From Dichetophora obliterata (taxonomy: Eukaryota > Arthropoda > Insecta > Diptera > Sciomyzidae): DNA of 64,000 bases. Location of the stretch: the NCBI GenBank assembly GCA_963920525.1, contig OY986436.1, positions 30,597,318-30,661,317 of the forward strand, read 5' to 3'. This document shows positions 11,454 to 21,163 of the stretch, one piece after another. Position numbers and translations under genes: made by a program. The notes under the pieces were generated by a model that did no database searches, was not told where the DNA came from, and worked only from the letters and a program-made list of their open reading frames with translations. Positions within the stretch are counted from its first letter, which is position 1; each line of letters begins with the position of its first letter.

Positions 11454-11965
11454 CCCTTTCAGTAGATTTACCCAATATATTGGACACGTCAGGAAGTAAT
11501 TTTTATATTTATTTTGCAACGCTCTTTTTAAATCAAATCGGTTGTTGCTATGAAAAAAGATGAACCAATATGATAAAAATAAATTTAGATAGATATTCGA
11601 CAATAAATTCAGTTGGATTTTCAATTTTGTGCCGAAGAAAAATAAAAAAAATTTGTTTTGCCTATTCGATTAGAAAAAATCAACCGAACAAAAATCAAAT
11701 TTTTGTTTTTTTATCTTTTTATGTTTTTAATAAAAATAATTCTAAATGGGTTTAAAAAACAAATATCTAAAAGGTTGAAAACACTTCAAGGGATTAAAAA
11801 AATTTTTATTCCGAACAGGAGCAAAACACCTTTTTTTAAAGCTTACAAAACGTGAACAGCGCAGGTAAAAATCTACCTTAGAACTTAAATTTTAGGACCT
11901 AAATAATAGGAATATTACCTCAAAAAATTGTTTTTATTTTTAGTTTAGCCTAGCCATTGAAAGGA
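11454..11965. mobile_element. Candidate TTAA-flanked non-autonomous DNA element
   Basis: The left end reads TTAA followed by CCCTTTCAGTAG. The right end, read inward on the minus strand, is TTAA followed by TCCTTTCAATGG. The inverted similarity covers about 10 of 12 bases. A second inverted pair lies inside: AGTAGATTTACC near 11463 and GGTAAAAATCTACC near 11865. TTAA targets and CCC-type ends fit piggyBac-like MITEs. The interior is AT-rich with no transposase. Confidence 0.4.
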
Positions 11966-12193
11966 TTAATTTCATGGCTTCGTTTTCTACCAAAAGTATA
12001 TTTTTAACCACGCAATGCACGAAATTAAAGTTTTTGAAAGCACGTATTTCAAATTTTTATTTTAATTAAAAAAGAAATTGGGGCTATGCCCTTATGTTTT
12101 TAAAATATTTAAACTTGAAATTTTAGGCAATATTAAAAGCTTAAACTAGGGAATATAAGTTGAAGCAAGAAAAGTTAGGTTAGGTTAAAGTGC

Positions 12194-12212
12194 GGCCGGT
12201 CAAAGACCGGCC
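12194..12212 (-). other. Perfect 8-bp hairpin near the LINE 3' end
   Basis: GGCCGGTC, a three-base loop AAA, then GACCGGCC. It lies downstream of the RNase H coding region and just before the TAACC-repeat tail, the position where LINE reverse transcriptases recognise 3' RNA structure. A role in recognition is inferred. Confidence 0.6.
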
Positions 12213-12399
12213 CACAAATACCAAATATTTGGTCCGTTGTGGTACCACAGGGAATCTACTCCTCCTCTCCTAAGTACTGTCGTGAAACCACCCTGAACTA
12301 ATAATAAAAAACAGTAGAAGCATAACGTCTACCTCCTTAAGATCCCTAAGATTATCAAAAAAGAGGCTTCCTAGTTGCTTTTGTCTTCTACGGCTAAAG

Positions 12400-13385
12400 C
12401 GGGGCATAAAAAGAGGAGATGCGATACCGATTCCTCCGCTTACTCATCCCTGCAACTCCTGAAGAAGTCATTTGCGTGAACCTTCATTCTAAGGGCATGC
12501 CTACCTATAATACAGTGTCCTGTTATAACGCCTATCAGCATTGAGAGATCTTTCCTCGCCATTTGAGTGAGCTTCATCGTTCGTTTTTCAGTAGAACTAG
12601 GCCACATCCGTCCAGCTGTGTTAGAGATGGTGCTATGCTTCCACCTGAAATTAGCCATTTCTGTGACATGTTGCCCTAGATCCAGCTTGCAAGACGCAAG
12701 TGGTATGCCCAATGTTTCCATGTCCAGCAGCAGCGTTGCCGATGTACCTTCCTTAGTGATCCTAGTCATCCGCTCAACAATTTCCAGAAATGTCCCTATA
12801 CCCTGGTACCGAAACCAGATTAATTTCAAACTTATCAGAAATCTCATTAAGAGACGAGCGACATTGAAAGGCTGTTGGTGATGTTAGGAACACACCTGCA
12901 AGGGATTTAATCCCTGCGTGGCTGTCTGTCAATATTTAGATATCTTTAGTTGATATCTCACTATACCTCAGACATTCCGCAGCTCTATAGATAGCCATTA
13001 TTTAAGCCTAGAAGACGCTGCAATGATCTGGAAGTCTAAAAAAGGTTCTGATGTCCAGATCTGTTGAAAAGACGCCTCCCCCAACTTTGCTGTCAAGTTT
13101 TGAGCCGTCAGTAAAAATATGCGGGCCAAATTGGCTTAGCGGCAGTAACCCGTCCCATTCTACTCTGGTTGGGATAACTCTGTGAAATCCGTTCTCGAAT
13201 GAGGGAGTGGCAATAGTGTAATTGATGTTGCTGGGATCTGCTCCTGCAAGATCGATAATGGAGTAATGACCTGTATGAGTGTAAGTCCACTGCGAGGTTG
13301 CTCTCGAGCGAATGGCGCCATCATTTTTCCCATAATATCAAGGGGTATTAAGCAAAGAACCGCATTTAGCGCATCCGATGAAGTG
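12400..13385 (-). pseudogene. LINE C-terminal RNase H domain, broken
   Basis: RNase H degrades the RNA strand during element copying. On the minus strand the frame runs from SSDALNAVLCLIPLDIM (13385) through a linker to HIFTDGSKL near 13120-13090, which holds the first catalytic Asp. It continues through QAEIMAIYRAAECL-like sequence to ILTDSH near 12940, the third acidic site. The final block resembles the usual tail (MARKDLSMLIGVITGH, then HANDFFRSCRDE). A stop codon interrupts just before ILTDSH, and frame changes lie near 13010 and 12850. The presence of RNase H separates this element from the CR1-like LINEs elsewhere in the window. It is too damaged to be functional. Confidence 0.8.
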
Positions 13386-13905
13386 TGTGAGGGATAAATT
13401 TAAAATTTCAATTAACAATGGCAACCATCGTTCACATTAAAATAGCCACAGTAAACAAAATCAACCGATGGCAATGCTGCAAGACTACGAGTCTACACAA
13501 AGTAGAACGTCGTATCAAAGTAAAATGGTCATAGAATCTACAACGTGTCTCTTAAACTGTCCAAGCCATTTTCAACATCCGCTAATGTCGGTCTTTTCAT
13601 TTTGGATACTGAACACGTTGGTCAGAAAAATCTGCAACGTTAGAAAAACTAAATCAATAAAATTATTGATCGAAAGCCATCTAAAACATCAGCCTTAAAT
13701 ACCCTGCGCTCAGTAATCCAAGTATTCTCGTTTAAAGCTAAATAATTAATTAACGCGATAATTAAAAGATTATTTGCGATTTAATTTATATATAACTACC
13801 TAGTTCGAGACAGAGGTAAATATTACAAAATTAAAACGAAGAGCATTAAAAGCCTATAATCGCATTACTATTTCAGCAAATAATTGCTAAAGTTTTTAAT
13901 TTCGC

Positions 13906-13944
13906 CTGGACGAAGCTCCCGTCGCGGATGTCTCGCTCGTTCAG
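13906..13944. repeat. 39-bp dispersed repeat, copy 1
   Basis: It runs from CTGGACGAAGCTCCCGTCG to GTTCAG and is 37/39 identical to 14208-14246. It lies inside the 4.66-kb insertion. Confidence 0.85.
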
Positions 13945-14207
13945 AGCACGTGATTCAACAATATAACCACAAAGTTGACATTGTCATACCGTCATCCAGA
14001 AGTGGTGATCCGGCGACAATCTCAGCTTCAGCATCTCGTCAGCTTTTTGGGTGCTTCCGACTTTTAATTAAAGTTGTGCCTTGGGCCTTAGAGCAAGCCC
14101 TTTGTGACGTATGTCCGTCCCTGTTAAGAAGAGCGCCGCAACAAAACACCACTTAAGCAAATCATCAATACATCGCCGCATTAAACATCTACATTTTCAA
14201 CAAAACA

Positions 14208-14246
14208 CTGGACGAAGCTCCCGTCGTGGATGTCTCGCTCGTCCAG
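14208..14246. repeat. 39-bp dispersed repeat, copy 2, with inverted ends
   Basis: This copy begins CTGGACGA and ends TCGTCCAG, so its ends can pair as an 8-bp stem. Copy 1 has one mismatch in that stem. The start-to-start distance between copies is 302 bp. Confidence 0.85.
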
Positions 14247-14310
14247 TGGTCTCTTGATAGGTCTAGCAGCCGGTAGCAGACCTGCTAACATATCGTCAGC
14301 TAAAATCTGT

Positions 14311-15297
14311 AAAAGTCAATAACTATTTTTTTTATCTAATTTAATTAATTTACTTAAAAATTAAACAAGAAAAAGAAAACAATTGCATAAGAAAAAAAAA
14401 AAAATAAACTCTTGAAAAAAAATAAGTTGCTTAAGGTTAACCATAAAAATAGAAAAAAGAAAACAGTACAAAACGTAATCATTTATAGTGAAGCGTAGAA
14501 AGCAGAAGAAAAACCAAAAACAGTTGCAATAAGCCTGCATAATTTATCAATTTTTTTTTTCATCATATTACATCATAAATAAACAAGAAATATTTAATTT
14601 ACTATTTAACAAAAAAATAAAAAAATAAAAATAAAAAAGGAGCAAGAAGGCGACATCAACATCGTGTCAACAGGCCTGCTGACAGCGAGGGAGATGCATG
14701 TAAGTCAGGTAAATTATTTCATAATTTTTAGTAGCTTAATTTAAAACAAAAAATTCATTTAAATTACAACAAAATCTTAAAATTTCTATACCTAGTGCCT
14801 AAAACTTTTTTTTACAATATTTACTTCTTGATTCTTTTGCAATCTCAGATGCATACGAAAAAAAAAAAATTAAAATCAATGATCATAGACTTATTGTTGT
14901 TGTAAACTCTGCTTAAGCTAACATTTCTTTTATATTCACCACGAAAGTGAGCGCTCCGTATATAGTCTCCCCAGACTTACAAAAGAGAAAGTGCGTATAT
15001 GTATGTAAGCATGTAACGAGATTTGACAATTAAAGTTAAGTTTTTTTGTGTTTGTTTTGTTTACGCATTAATAAAATCTGAAGAGGAAAAATGCTTGAGC
15101 AAAACAAACGAACTGATATAAAACAAATTGTGCTAAACTTCAATTGGTTGGTGTTGCCAACTACTTAGGGTTTATTCTGCTGCTTCATTGTATGTAATTT
15201 GTTTGAATTTAATTAAAAATGGTTATTTTTGTATTATATTAAAATAACTCTTGTTCGGCGAGTTACGTAAATTCAGTTTGATTAAATAAAAAAATAA
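14311..15297. other. A-rich DNA without recognisable gene
   Basis: Long A runs and AT-rich sequence follow the repeat pair. The only GC-richer spot is near 14645-14700, where GATGCATGTAAGTCAGG resembles a splice donor. I cannot connect it to an exon. Confidence 0.4.
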
Positions 15298-16045
15298 TCT
15301 AATATATAAAATTCTTCTGTCACGGGGTACGTAATCGAACTCCTTCGAAACGGCTCGACCGATTTTCATGAAATTTTGTGTGTATATTTTGTAGGTATGA
15401 GAATAGGTCGTAAAGTATATTTTAACCTCCTACTAACAGTGGGCGTGGCACCTCCCATACAACCCAAATTTGCGATATCGAATATCTTTGGAGTTATGAG
15501 CCGCTTAGCCTCGGAATTCGGTATTCGACAATTTACACGTGCCGCTTCGCAGATAAAATTTTGTGAGAGTTGGACAAGGGGGCGTGGCACCTCCCATACA
15601 ACCCAAATTTGCGATATCGAATAGCTTTGGAGTTATAGGCCGCACATCATTGGAATTCGAAATTCGACCACAATTTACACGTGGCGTTTTACTGATAAAA
15701 TTTTATGGGAGTTGGACAAAGGGGCGTGGCACCTCTTATATAACCCAAATTTGCGATATCGAATAGCTTTTGAGTCAATCAAACAAAGCAAACAAAGCCT
15801 CGGAATTCAGCATTCGAACTCAATTTACACATGCAGTTTTACTGATATCTTTGTATGGCGTTGGACAAGGGGGCGTGTCACCTCCCATGCAACCAAAATT
15901 TGAGAAATTCTACAGCTTTTGAGTTATAGGTCGCACAGCCATGGAATTGAGTATTCAACCACAATTTACATATACAGTTTCACTGATAACATTTTATTCG
16001 CGTTTGGCAACGGGGCCGCGGCAGCAACGCGCCGGGTTTAAGCTA
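15298..16045 (+). mobile_element. Helentron-like non-autonomous element 1
   Basis: The start TCTAATATATAAAATTC followed by TGTCACGGGG is the characteristic Helentron/HINE 5' end, and the next block (AACGGCTCGACCGATTTTCA) is the usual subterminal sequence. The 3' end reads GCAACGCGCCGGGTTTAAGC, a decayed form of the CCGGGTTCAGCTAG terminus seen at 17509. There is no coding capacity. Its middle is a four-unit tandem array. Confidence 0.7.
15440..15960 (+). repeat. Tandem array, four units of about 140 bp
   Basis: Units are anchored on GGCGTGGCACCTCCCAT, at 15442, 15581, 15723 and (altered) 15872. Each continues with AACCCAAATTTGCGATATCG and GGAATTC...ATTCGA...CAATTTACAC. Part of this unit also occurs alone near 38.72 kb. 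Confidence 0.85.
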
Positions 16046-17509
16046 TCTATATATATAAAATGGAATGTGTGTTTGTTTATTTGTTTGTTTGTACCTTATA
16101 GGAGACCAAACCTCTGGATCGATCTTCCTGAAAATTTCACAGCATTTAACTGGGACTCTGGCATGATTAATAGGGTACTTTTTCGACCGCGCCCACTTTT
16201 ACGCCCACTTTTTCAATTCAGATACTTACTTATACCACTAACAATGTTTGCTATACAAAATACTTTTTTGTAATATGTATTTACCTAAAGTTTTATATAG
16301 TTTTTATCTACAGGTAAGGTAGCCATAGATTTTTTATTACCAAATCCCCCTTTTTCGCCCCATTTTACTTTAATTATAATAAATCTGCTTTCAATCTATA
16401 TATATAAAAATGAATGTCTGTCTGTTTGTTTGTTTGTTTGTGCTTTATAGGAGGCCAAACCCTTTGACAGATCTTCCTGAAACTTTCACAGCATTTTACT
16501 ATGAATCTGGAAAGAATAAAAGGCTATATGAAGTTTTTATTTGACAAAGGGGCGTGGCACTGCCCATATAACCTAACAATTTAAATCGCCATATTTTGGG
16601 CATTTTTTGACCTACGTTGATGCTATTTGGTACATATGGTATTGGCATAGTTAGGAATACGTACCAGGAGAAAAGTGGGTGGGACCACGCCCCTTTTTAG
16701 GAAAATTAAAAATCGCAAAATAGTCTTAACTACTGTACCGATCATCATTAAATTTTCACAATGGGATATTCTTACGAAATAATAAATTCTTGACTATATA
16801 AAGTTGTGAGTGGACGAAGGGGCGTGGCCTCGCCCATATAACCCAAATTTTAAAATCGTCATATCTTGGGCATTTTTTGACCAACGGCGGCAGTATTTGC
16901 TATATATGGTATTAGCATGAATAGAAATACGTACCAAAAGAAAAGTGGGCGGAGCACGCCCCTTTGTTTGCGATATATTGGAGGCTGGACCTGATAACCG
17001 ATCTTAAATTTTCACAGCGTTCAGCTTTGACTCAGGAATACTTATTACATGATAATATTTTTCGACCATGCACACTTCTGCACCTACTTTTTTACTACGT
17101 TTATTAACGGCTATACCACAAATCATGTCATTAAAATCATTAAAATACATATTAATTAAAATAGTGGGGTAGCTCAATTCTCTTTCTTCTACCACTGTCT
17201 TCAAAACAGCTGATTTAATAATACGTGTTAATTAAAATAGAGAGTGGGGTAACCCCATTCTCATTCTCCCACAACAGACTGCGAAACAGCTTATTGTGTA
17301 ATTGCTGCTTTTTGATTGGTCTAAAAATAAAAAGGGGGAGCATGAAGCAAATTACATGCGATTCAGCGCTGAATTCTAATTGGTTTACAACAAAAAAAGA
17401 GGCGAAGCATTGCAATAATTAAATTAAATAAATAAATTTTTGTAAATACATAAATACTTTTAATTTTATTTTAAACGAGGGGGTAGCGAAGCACACCGGG
17501 TTCAGCTAG
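16046..17509 (+). mobile_element. Helentron-like non-autonomous elements 2 and 3
   Basis: TCTATATATATAAAA starts occur at 16046 and 16395, each followed by GAATGT and TTTGTTTG-type runs and a similar AGGAGRCCAAACC block. One 3' end is visible, CACCGGGTTCAGCTAG (to 17509), preceded by a GC-rich hairpin-prone GTAGCGAAGCACACC. The simplest reading is two related elements, abutting or nested, with only the last keeping a clean 3' end. A 78-bp tandem duplication anchored on TTAATTAAAATAG lies at 17150-17300. No protein is encoded. Confidence 0.7.
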
Positions 17510-18046
17510 TTAACTATACATTTAAGCCTAAAGAAAATTTTTTTTTTTTAAAAGAGAAAGAAAGAGATGATTATCTAGAGAGTCTCATAAATTGTTTATG
17601 TTGTAATTATAAATATTACAAAATTTTTCTAACTAATCATGTTTTAATAAAACCAGAATTGCTTATAATTCAACCATGAACTAATTCAATTCATTCACAC
17701 AGTTTAAGGCCAGGTGAATAAGGCAACAATGAGGGCGAAAAAAATAGTATCTTTTTTTTTGCAGGATGGGTGGGTTAAGACAAGGGGTCCAATACTATCT
17801 AGGATACCCTATTTCATTTTTCGGGTATTTCTTCTGAGAACAGATATTTTAAAGTTTAGTTTACTTTTTACCGGTTAGTTTCAATAGAATTTTTTAAGAT
17901 TAAACCTCTGCATAAAATTATTTTTATGTACCCGACGAAACATATTTACAGGAGCAAGGCCCACCCCATTTTCCCTGAGCACGGCCGGCCACCAGAATGC
18001 AAAGTAAGCTCCTTAAAATTCTTTTAGTCGCAGTCGGTTTGTTACA

Positions 18047-18965
18047 AGTGGACCTAAGCACTCCGCTGATACATAGGTATGTATCCGCTGTATTTTTAGT
18101 GCTATCCACCACACACTTACACCATATAACAAGATTGGCCCCACTATAGCTGTGTAAATCCAACGTGCAATATTCGAGGTAAGCCCCCACGTTTTACCTA
18201 TAGCTTTCTTACAAACATATAAAGCAACATTTGCCTGCCTAGTTTGTTCAAGAATATTCGGTTTCCAGCTTAACTTTCTATCCAAAATAGCCCCTAAGTA
18301 CTTTGCCTCTTCCACGAAGTTTAGCAGAGTGCCATCCAGACGTGGAGGAATTTTATATTTCCTCGTAAAAAGGACTCAGTTTTTTGGGGATTTACCCTCA
18401 GCCAAAACTTTTTGGCCCAAGTATTGAGATCGGAGAGCGCTGCCCCAAAAGGTCCGACAGAGTATTAGGAAACTTTCCCTGTGCAGCAATAGCTTGGTGA
18501 TCCGCACAGGCAATCCCTTGCAACTAACCTTTTCTATTTGCCTCAGAAGTTCATTGACTACCAAGCTCCACAATAAAGGTGATAGAACACCCCCTTGAGG
18601 AGTGCCTCTGCTCAAAAATCTCCTGGCCTTTGAGTCTCCTAGAGATGCACTGACGACTCTGCTGATCAGCAGGTTTTTTATCAGTACACAGAGTGACTCA
18701 TCCACCCGAAGCTTCATGAGCGTGCCAATGATTGCCTCCGGAAGAACTTTGCTAAAGGCACCTTCGATATCCATAAAAGCTACCATTGTGTACTTCTTAT
18801 GGAGAAAGCAATTTTCTATAAAGGGAGTGCAGGGCCGTTTCTACAGGCCTACCTTTCCTGTAAGCGTGAGGCTGAAAGCAATTATGTGTCTGTGCTACAA
18901 CGAATATGAGCGTCAATCAGTCTTTCGAGTGTTTTCAGCAGGAAAGATGATAGACTAATGAATCT
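18047..18965 (-). pseudogene. R1/LOA-like reverse transcriptase fragment
   Basis: The minus strand reads LERLIDAHIR near 18960, then MVAFMDIEGAF with a catalytic Asp near 18775, then SRGTPQGGVLSPLLWSLVVNELL near 18600-18535, a decayed catalytic box, and EEAKYLGAILDRKLSWKPNI (18315 downward) to ILLYGVSVWW. The box that should read YADD is CADH near 18505-18495, so a catalytic residue is lost. Frameshifts lie near 18490, 18360 and 18095. After the last, the frame CISGVLRST reaches 18047 and continues in frame at 13385. Confidence 0.82.
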
Positions 18966-19451
18966 AAGGTTGAGCAACGAAACTTAGCTTAAAATTTGAA
19001 TATTCCAAAAAGATGCTCCGTGTAAAAACTCCGCAACAAAAGAAAATGTTTGGTGGTAGAAAACTGATATTGAATTAAAAAAAATTTGCTCAAATGCTTC
19101 TAAATTAAATTCATGGAACAAAATTTGGAAATTTCAAACTGAAATCCTAGGTCTTGACCTCCTTATTCAATAATGCAACTTTTTCAAACTTTTGCGTCTT
19201 TTTTTTTAAATGTTAAAATAAATTAAATAACCTTGTTCTTATAAAATGTATTTGGTTTCAACTTAAGTGCGATAATAAAACTTTACATAAGTTATTTTTG
19301 CAAGTCAAAGATTAAATATAAAAATAATAGTTCCAGGTTTGGATTTAGGTAATTTTTAAAATATTCCCTTTGAACGATTGACTCTTTTGTTTTGAATAAT
19401 ACAATATATAATTGTAAAAGTATTTTATTTAAACGTTATTTTGCGTATTTA
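18966..19451. other. AT-rich DNA without recognisable gene
   Basis: Nothing supported between the LINE 5' truncation and the TTAA MITE. Confidence 0.5.
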
Positions 19452-19585
19452 CCCGAAACACCCTGCCGTTGCCATATGGCAACGAAAACACAAACACTTA
19501 AAATGTGCTTATTTTAGTTTAAACCATTTTATATTTGCGTTATATTCTGAAAATTTAAAAAAAAATTTACTCAGGGTGATTCGGG
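19452..19585. mobile_element. TTAA-type MITE, copy 1 (134 bp)
   Basis: Its ends are CCCGAAACACCCTG on the left and, read inward, CCCGAATCACCCTGA on the right. The right flank is TTAA and the left flank has decayed to TTTA. A 140-bp copy in opposite orientation lies at 39948-40087 and shares the interior (GCACATTTTAAGTGTTTGTG in that copy). Confidence 0.82.
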
Positions 19586-20173
19586 TTAAAATAGTCAAGT
19601 ATGTACTCAGTTTCAAATTAAGGATTTGAATTTGAAAATTATTAAATTGGCTTTTCCAAATCCAAGATGAAATATTAAAGATTTTAAAGAAATTCAAATC
19701 CCAAACCTGACTTTTATGACGTGAATTATATATTTTGGGCTGGTAGTCAAAAAATTTCGTGAAAATCTCGTGAAAAAATTTTGCTAAAATTTTAACCAGT
19801 GATGTTTCTTAGACTGATTAAAATAAGTTTGAGTTTTTATGTAATGTTTTTTTTTCAGATATGAGCTGGTAATTTGAAGTAGCCGATAGGTATAGTGATT
19901 TTGTACAAACATAATTTGGTTAATCAGTAAGACACCATGGTTTGCAGGAAAGTTTTTGTTAAAATTATAGATATTTATAGATTCGTATCGGATATATTTT
20001 TAAAAATATTTTTATAAAAATAATATATACTTATAATGAAAGCGTCTCCAAATTTTTTCGTGTCGCCAGGGTATCGCAAAGGGTATATCTGGCGCTGGCG
20101 GGATATGTTCCATTAATATGCTTGTATCTTAAATTACGTGTTGGGCCTAAATTGTTAAAATTTCAATGCCAAT
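19586..20173. other. AT-rich DNA without recognisable gene
   Basis: There is a short inverted match around 20066-20098 (CGCCAG...CTGGCG). Nothing else is supported. Confidence 0.4.
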
Positions 20174-20270
20174 ATTTTAATTTCAAATTGGACTGCGAGT
20201 ATAAATAATCGGCTGCCTGATAACCGAAGGCTCGAACATCGCATGAAAAAAATTCTTTAAAATAATGAGC
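20174..20270 (+). repeat. Dispersed direct repeat, copy A
   Basis: It shares AATAATCGGCTGCC, then ACCGAAGGCTC, with 20787-20881 over about 95 bp at roughly three-quarters identity. The family is not recognised. Confidence 0.65.
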
Positions 20271-20786
20271 TTTTGCTGAACATATTGACGACCTTAAGAG
20301 TTTAGTTTTAGCGCGCTTGACTGCTATTTTCCTACGCTTTAACCTTTCTTTCCTTACTTCTAATCAAAATAACTTTACAAACCGAAAATTTTGTAGTTGG
20401 TGTTGGTACGAAAGTTTGTGGAGAGAATCGCATAGTAACTTGATTTTAATATAACATCTAAATATTGCATTTTGTCACTCTAAGAACATTCTACACATAA
20501 AGTTCCACTTGATTACTTTCCACACTCAAACTAATCATCACCAATTTCCGAATAAACACAATGTTTAAACATTTATAGGGGGCATCCCTTAAGCGTTGAT
20601 TTAATAAATATATAAAAGATTTTGGCCAAAGACTAGCCAAACATTGGCCGAATAGCGGCCGAACATTGACCAAAAAAAAAACAGTCTCCATCTCTAAAAT
20701 ATATAATTTTATCTATATATTTTATATTAAAAATAATAAGCTTATCTTTATAATATATAATTATATATCTTATAGTTATATAATTA

Positions 20787-20881
20787 TTTTAATTTAAAAT
20801 TGGACTGTCATTAAAAATAATCGGCTGCCCAATTACCGAAGGCTCAAAACTGGCCAAGAAAAATTCAAAAATAAGATTTTT
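20787..20881 (+). repeat. Dispersed direct repeat, copy B
   Basis: Partner of 20174-20270, 613 bp away in the same orientation. Such a pair could be remnants of terminal repeats or two insertions of one element. Confidence 0.65.
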
Positions 20882-21163
20882 AAGGACATATTGGCCAAAA
20901 AAAGGGAAACATCGACCCAAAAACGGTGGTCAGAGGGCGATTTAATTTTATTCGAGATGTCTCAGGTCTACCTCGTTTGTGGTAAAGTAGATTAATATTA
21001 AAACTTTATGCCATTAATAAACGTTCTGGAAATTGGTCTTGTCATATTCAAGGTGAAAGTTTGAATATCAAAAATGTGTATTCTGAGCATAAAAAGATAC
21101 ACTAAAAAAGTTTTCTATATTTTTCTTTGCATTTAGACAAGTTTGTAGCAGTCTTTTTTTTAA

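Larger units (their letters stand above)
13386..18046. mobile_element. 4.66-kb insertion with TGT...ACA ends and AGTG duplication
   Basis: AGTG at 13382-13385 and 18047-18050 flank a block that starts TGTGAGGG and ends GTTACA. Removing the block and one AGTG restores an uninterrupted LINE reading frame, so these are true insertion boundaries. TGT...ACA ends with a 4-bp duplication fit an LTR retrotransposon of the gypsy type. However, I could not find matching long terminal repeats or any gag-pol remnant. A primer-site-like GTGGTGATCCGGCGAC occurs near 14000. The interior carries a 39-bp repeat pair and Helentron-like elements at 15.3-17.5 kb. Confidence 0.7.
12172..18965 (-). mobile_element. 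R1/LOA-like LINE, split by a 4.66-kb insertion
   Basis: The element runs right to left. Reverse transcriptase remnants lie at 18965-18047 and an RNase H domain and 3' end at 13385-12172. A foreign insertion occupies 13386-18046. Joining 18047 to 13385 across one copy of the AGTG duplication gives a continuous frame through the RT/RNase H linker. The 5' end, with endonuclease and ORF1, is absent. The 3' tail carries a strong hairpin and TAACC-type repeats. Confidence 0.8.

Noticed and set aside
12567..12881. Plus-strand 104-residue open frame
   Set aside because: It is antisense to the LINE RNase H domain, which has clear homology on the minus strand.
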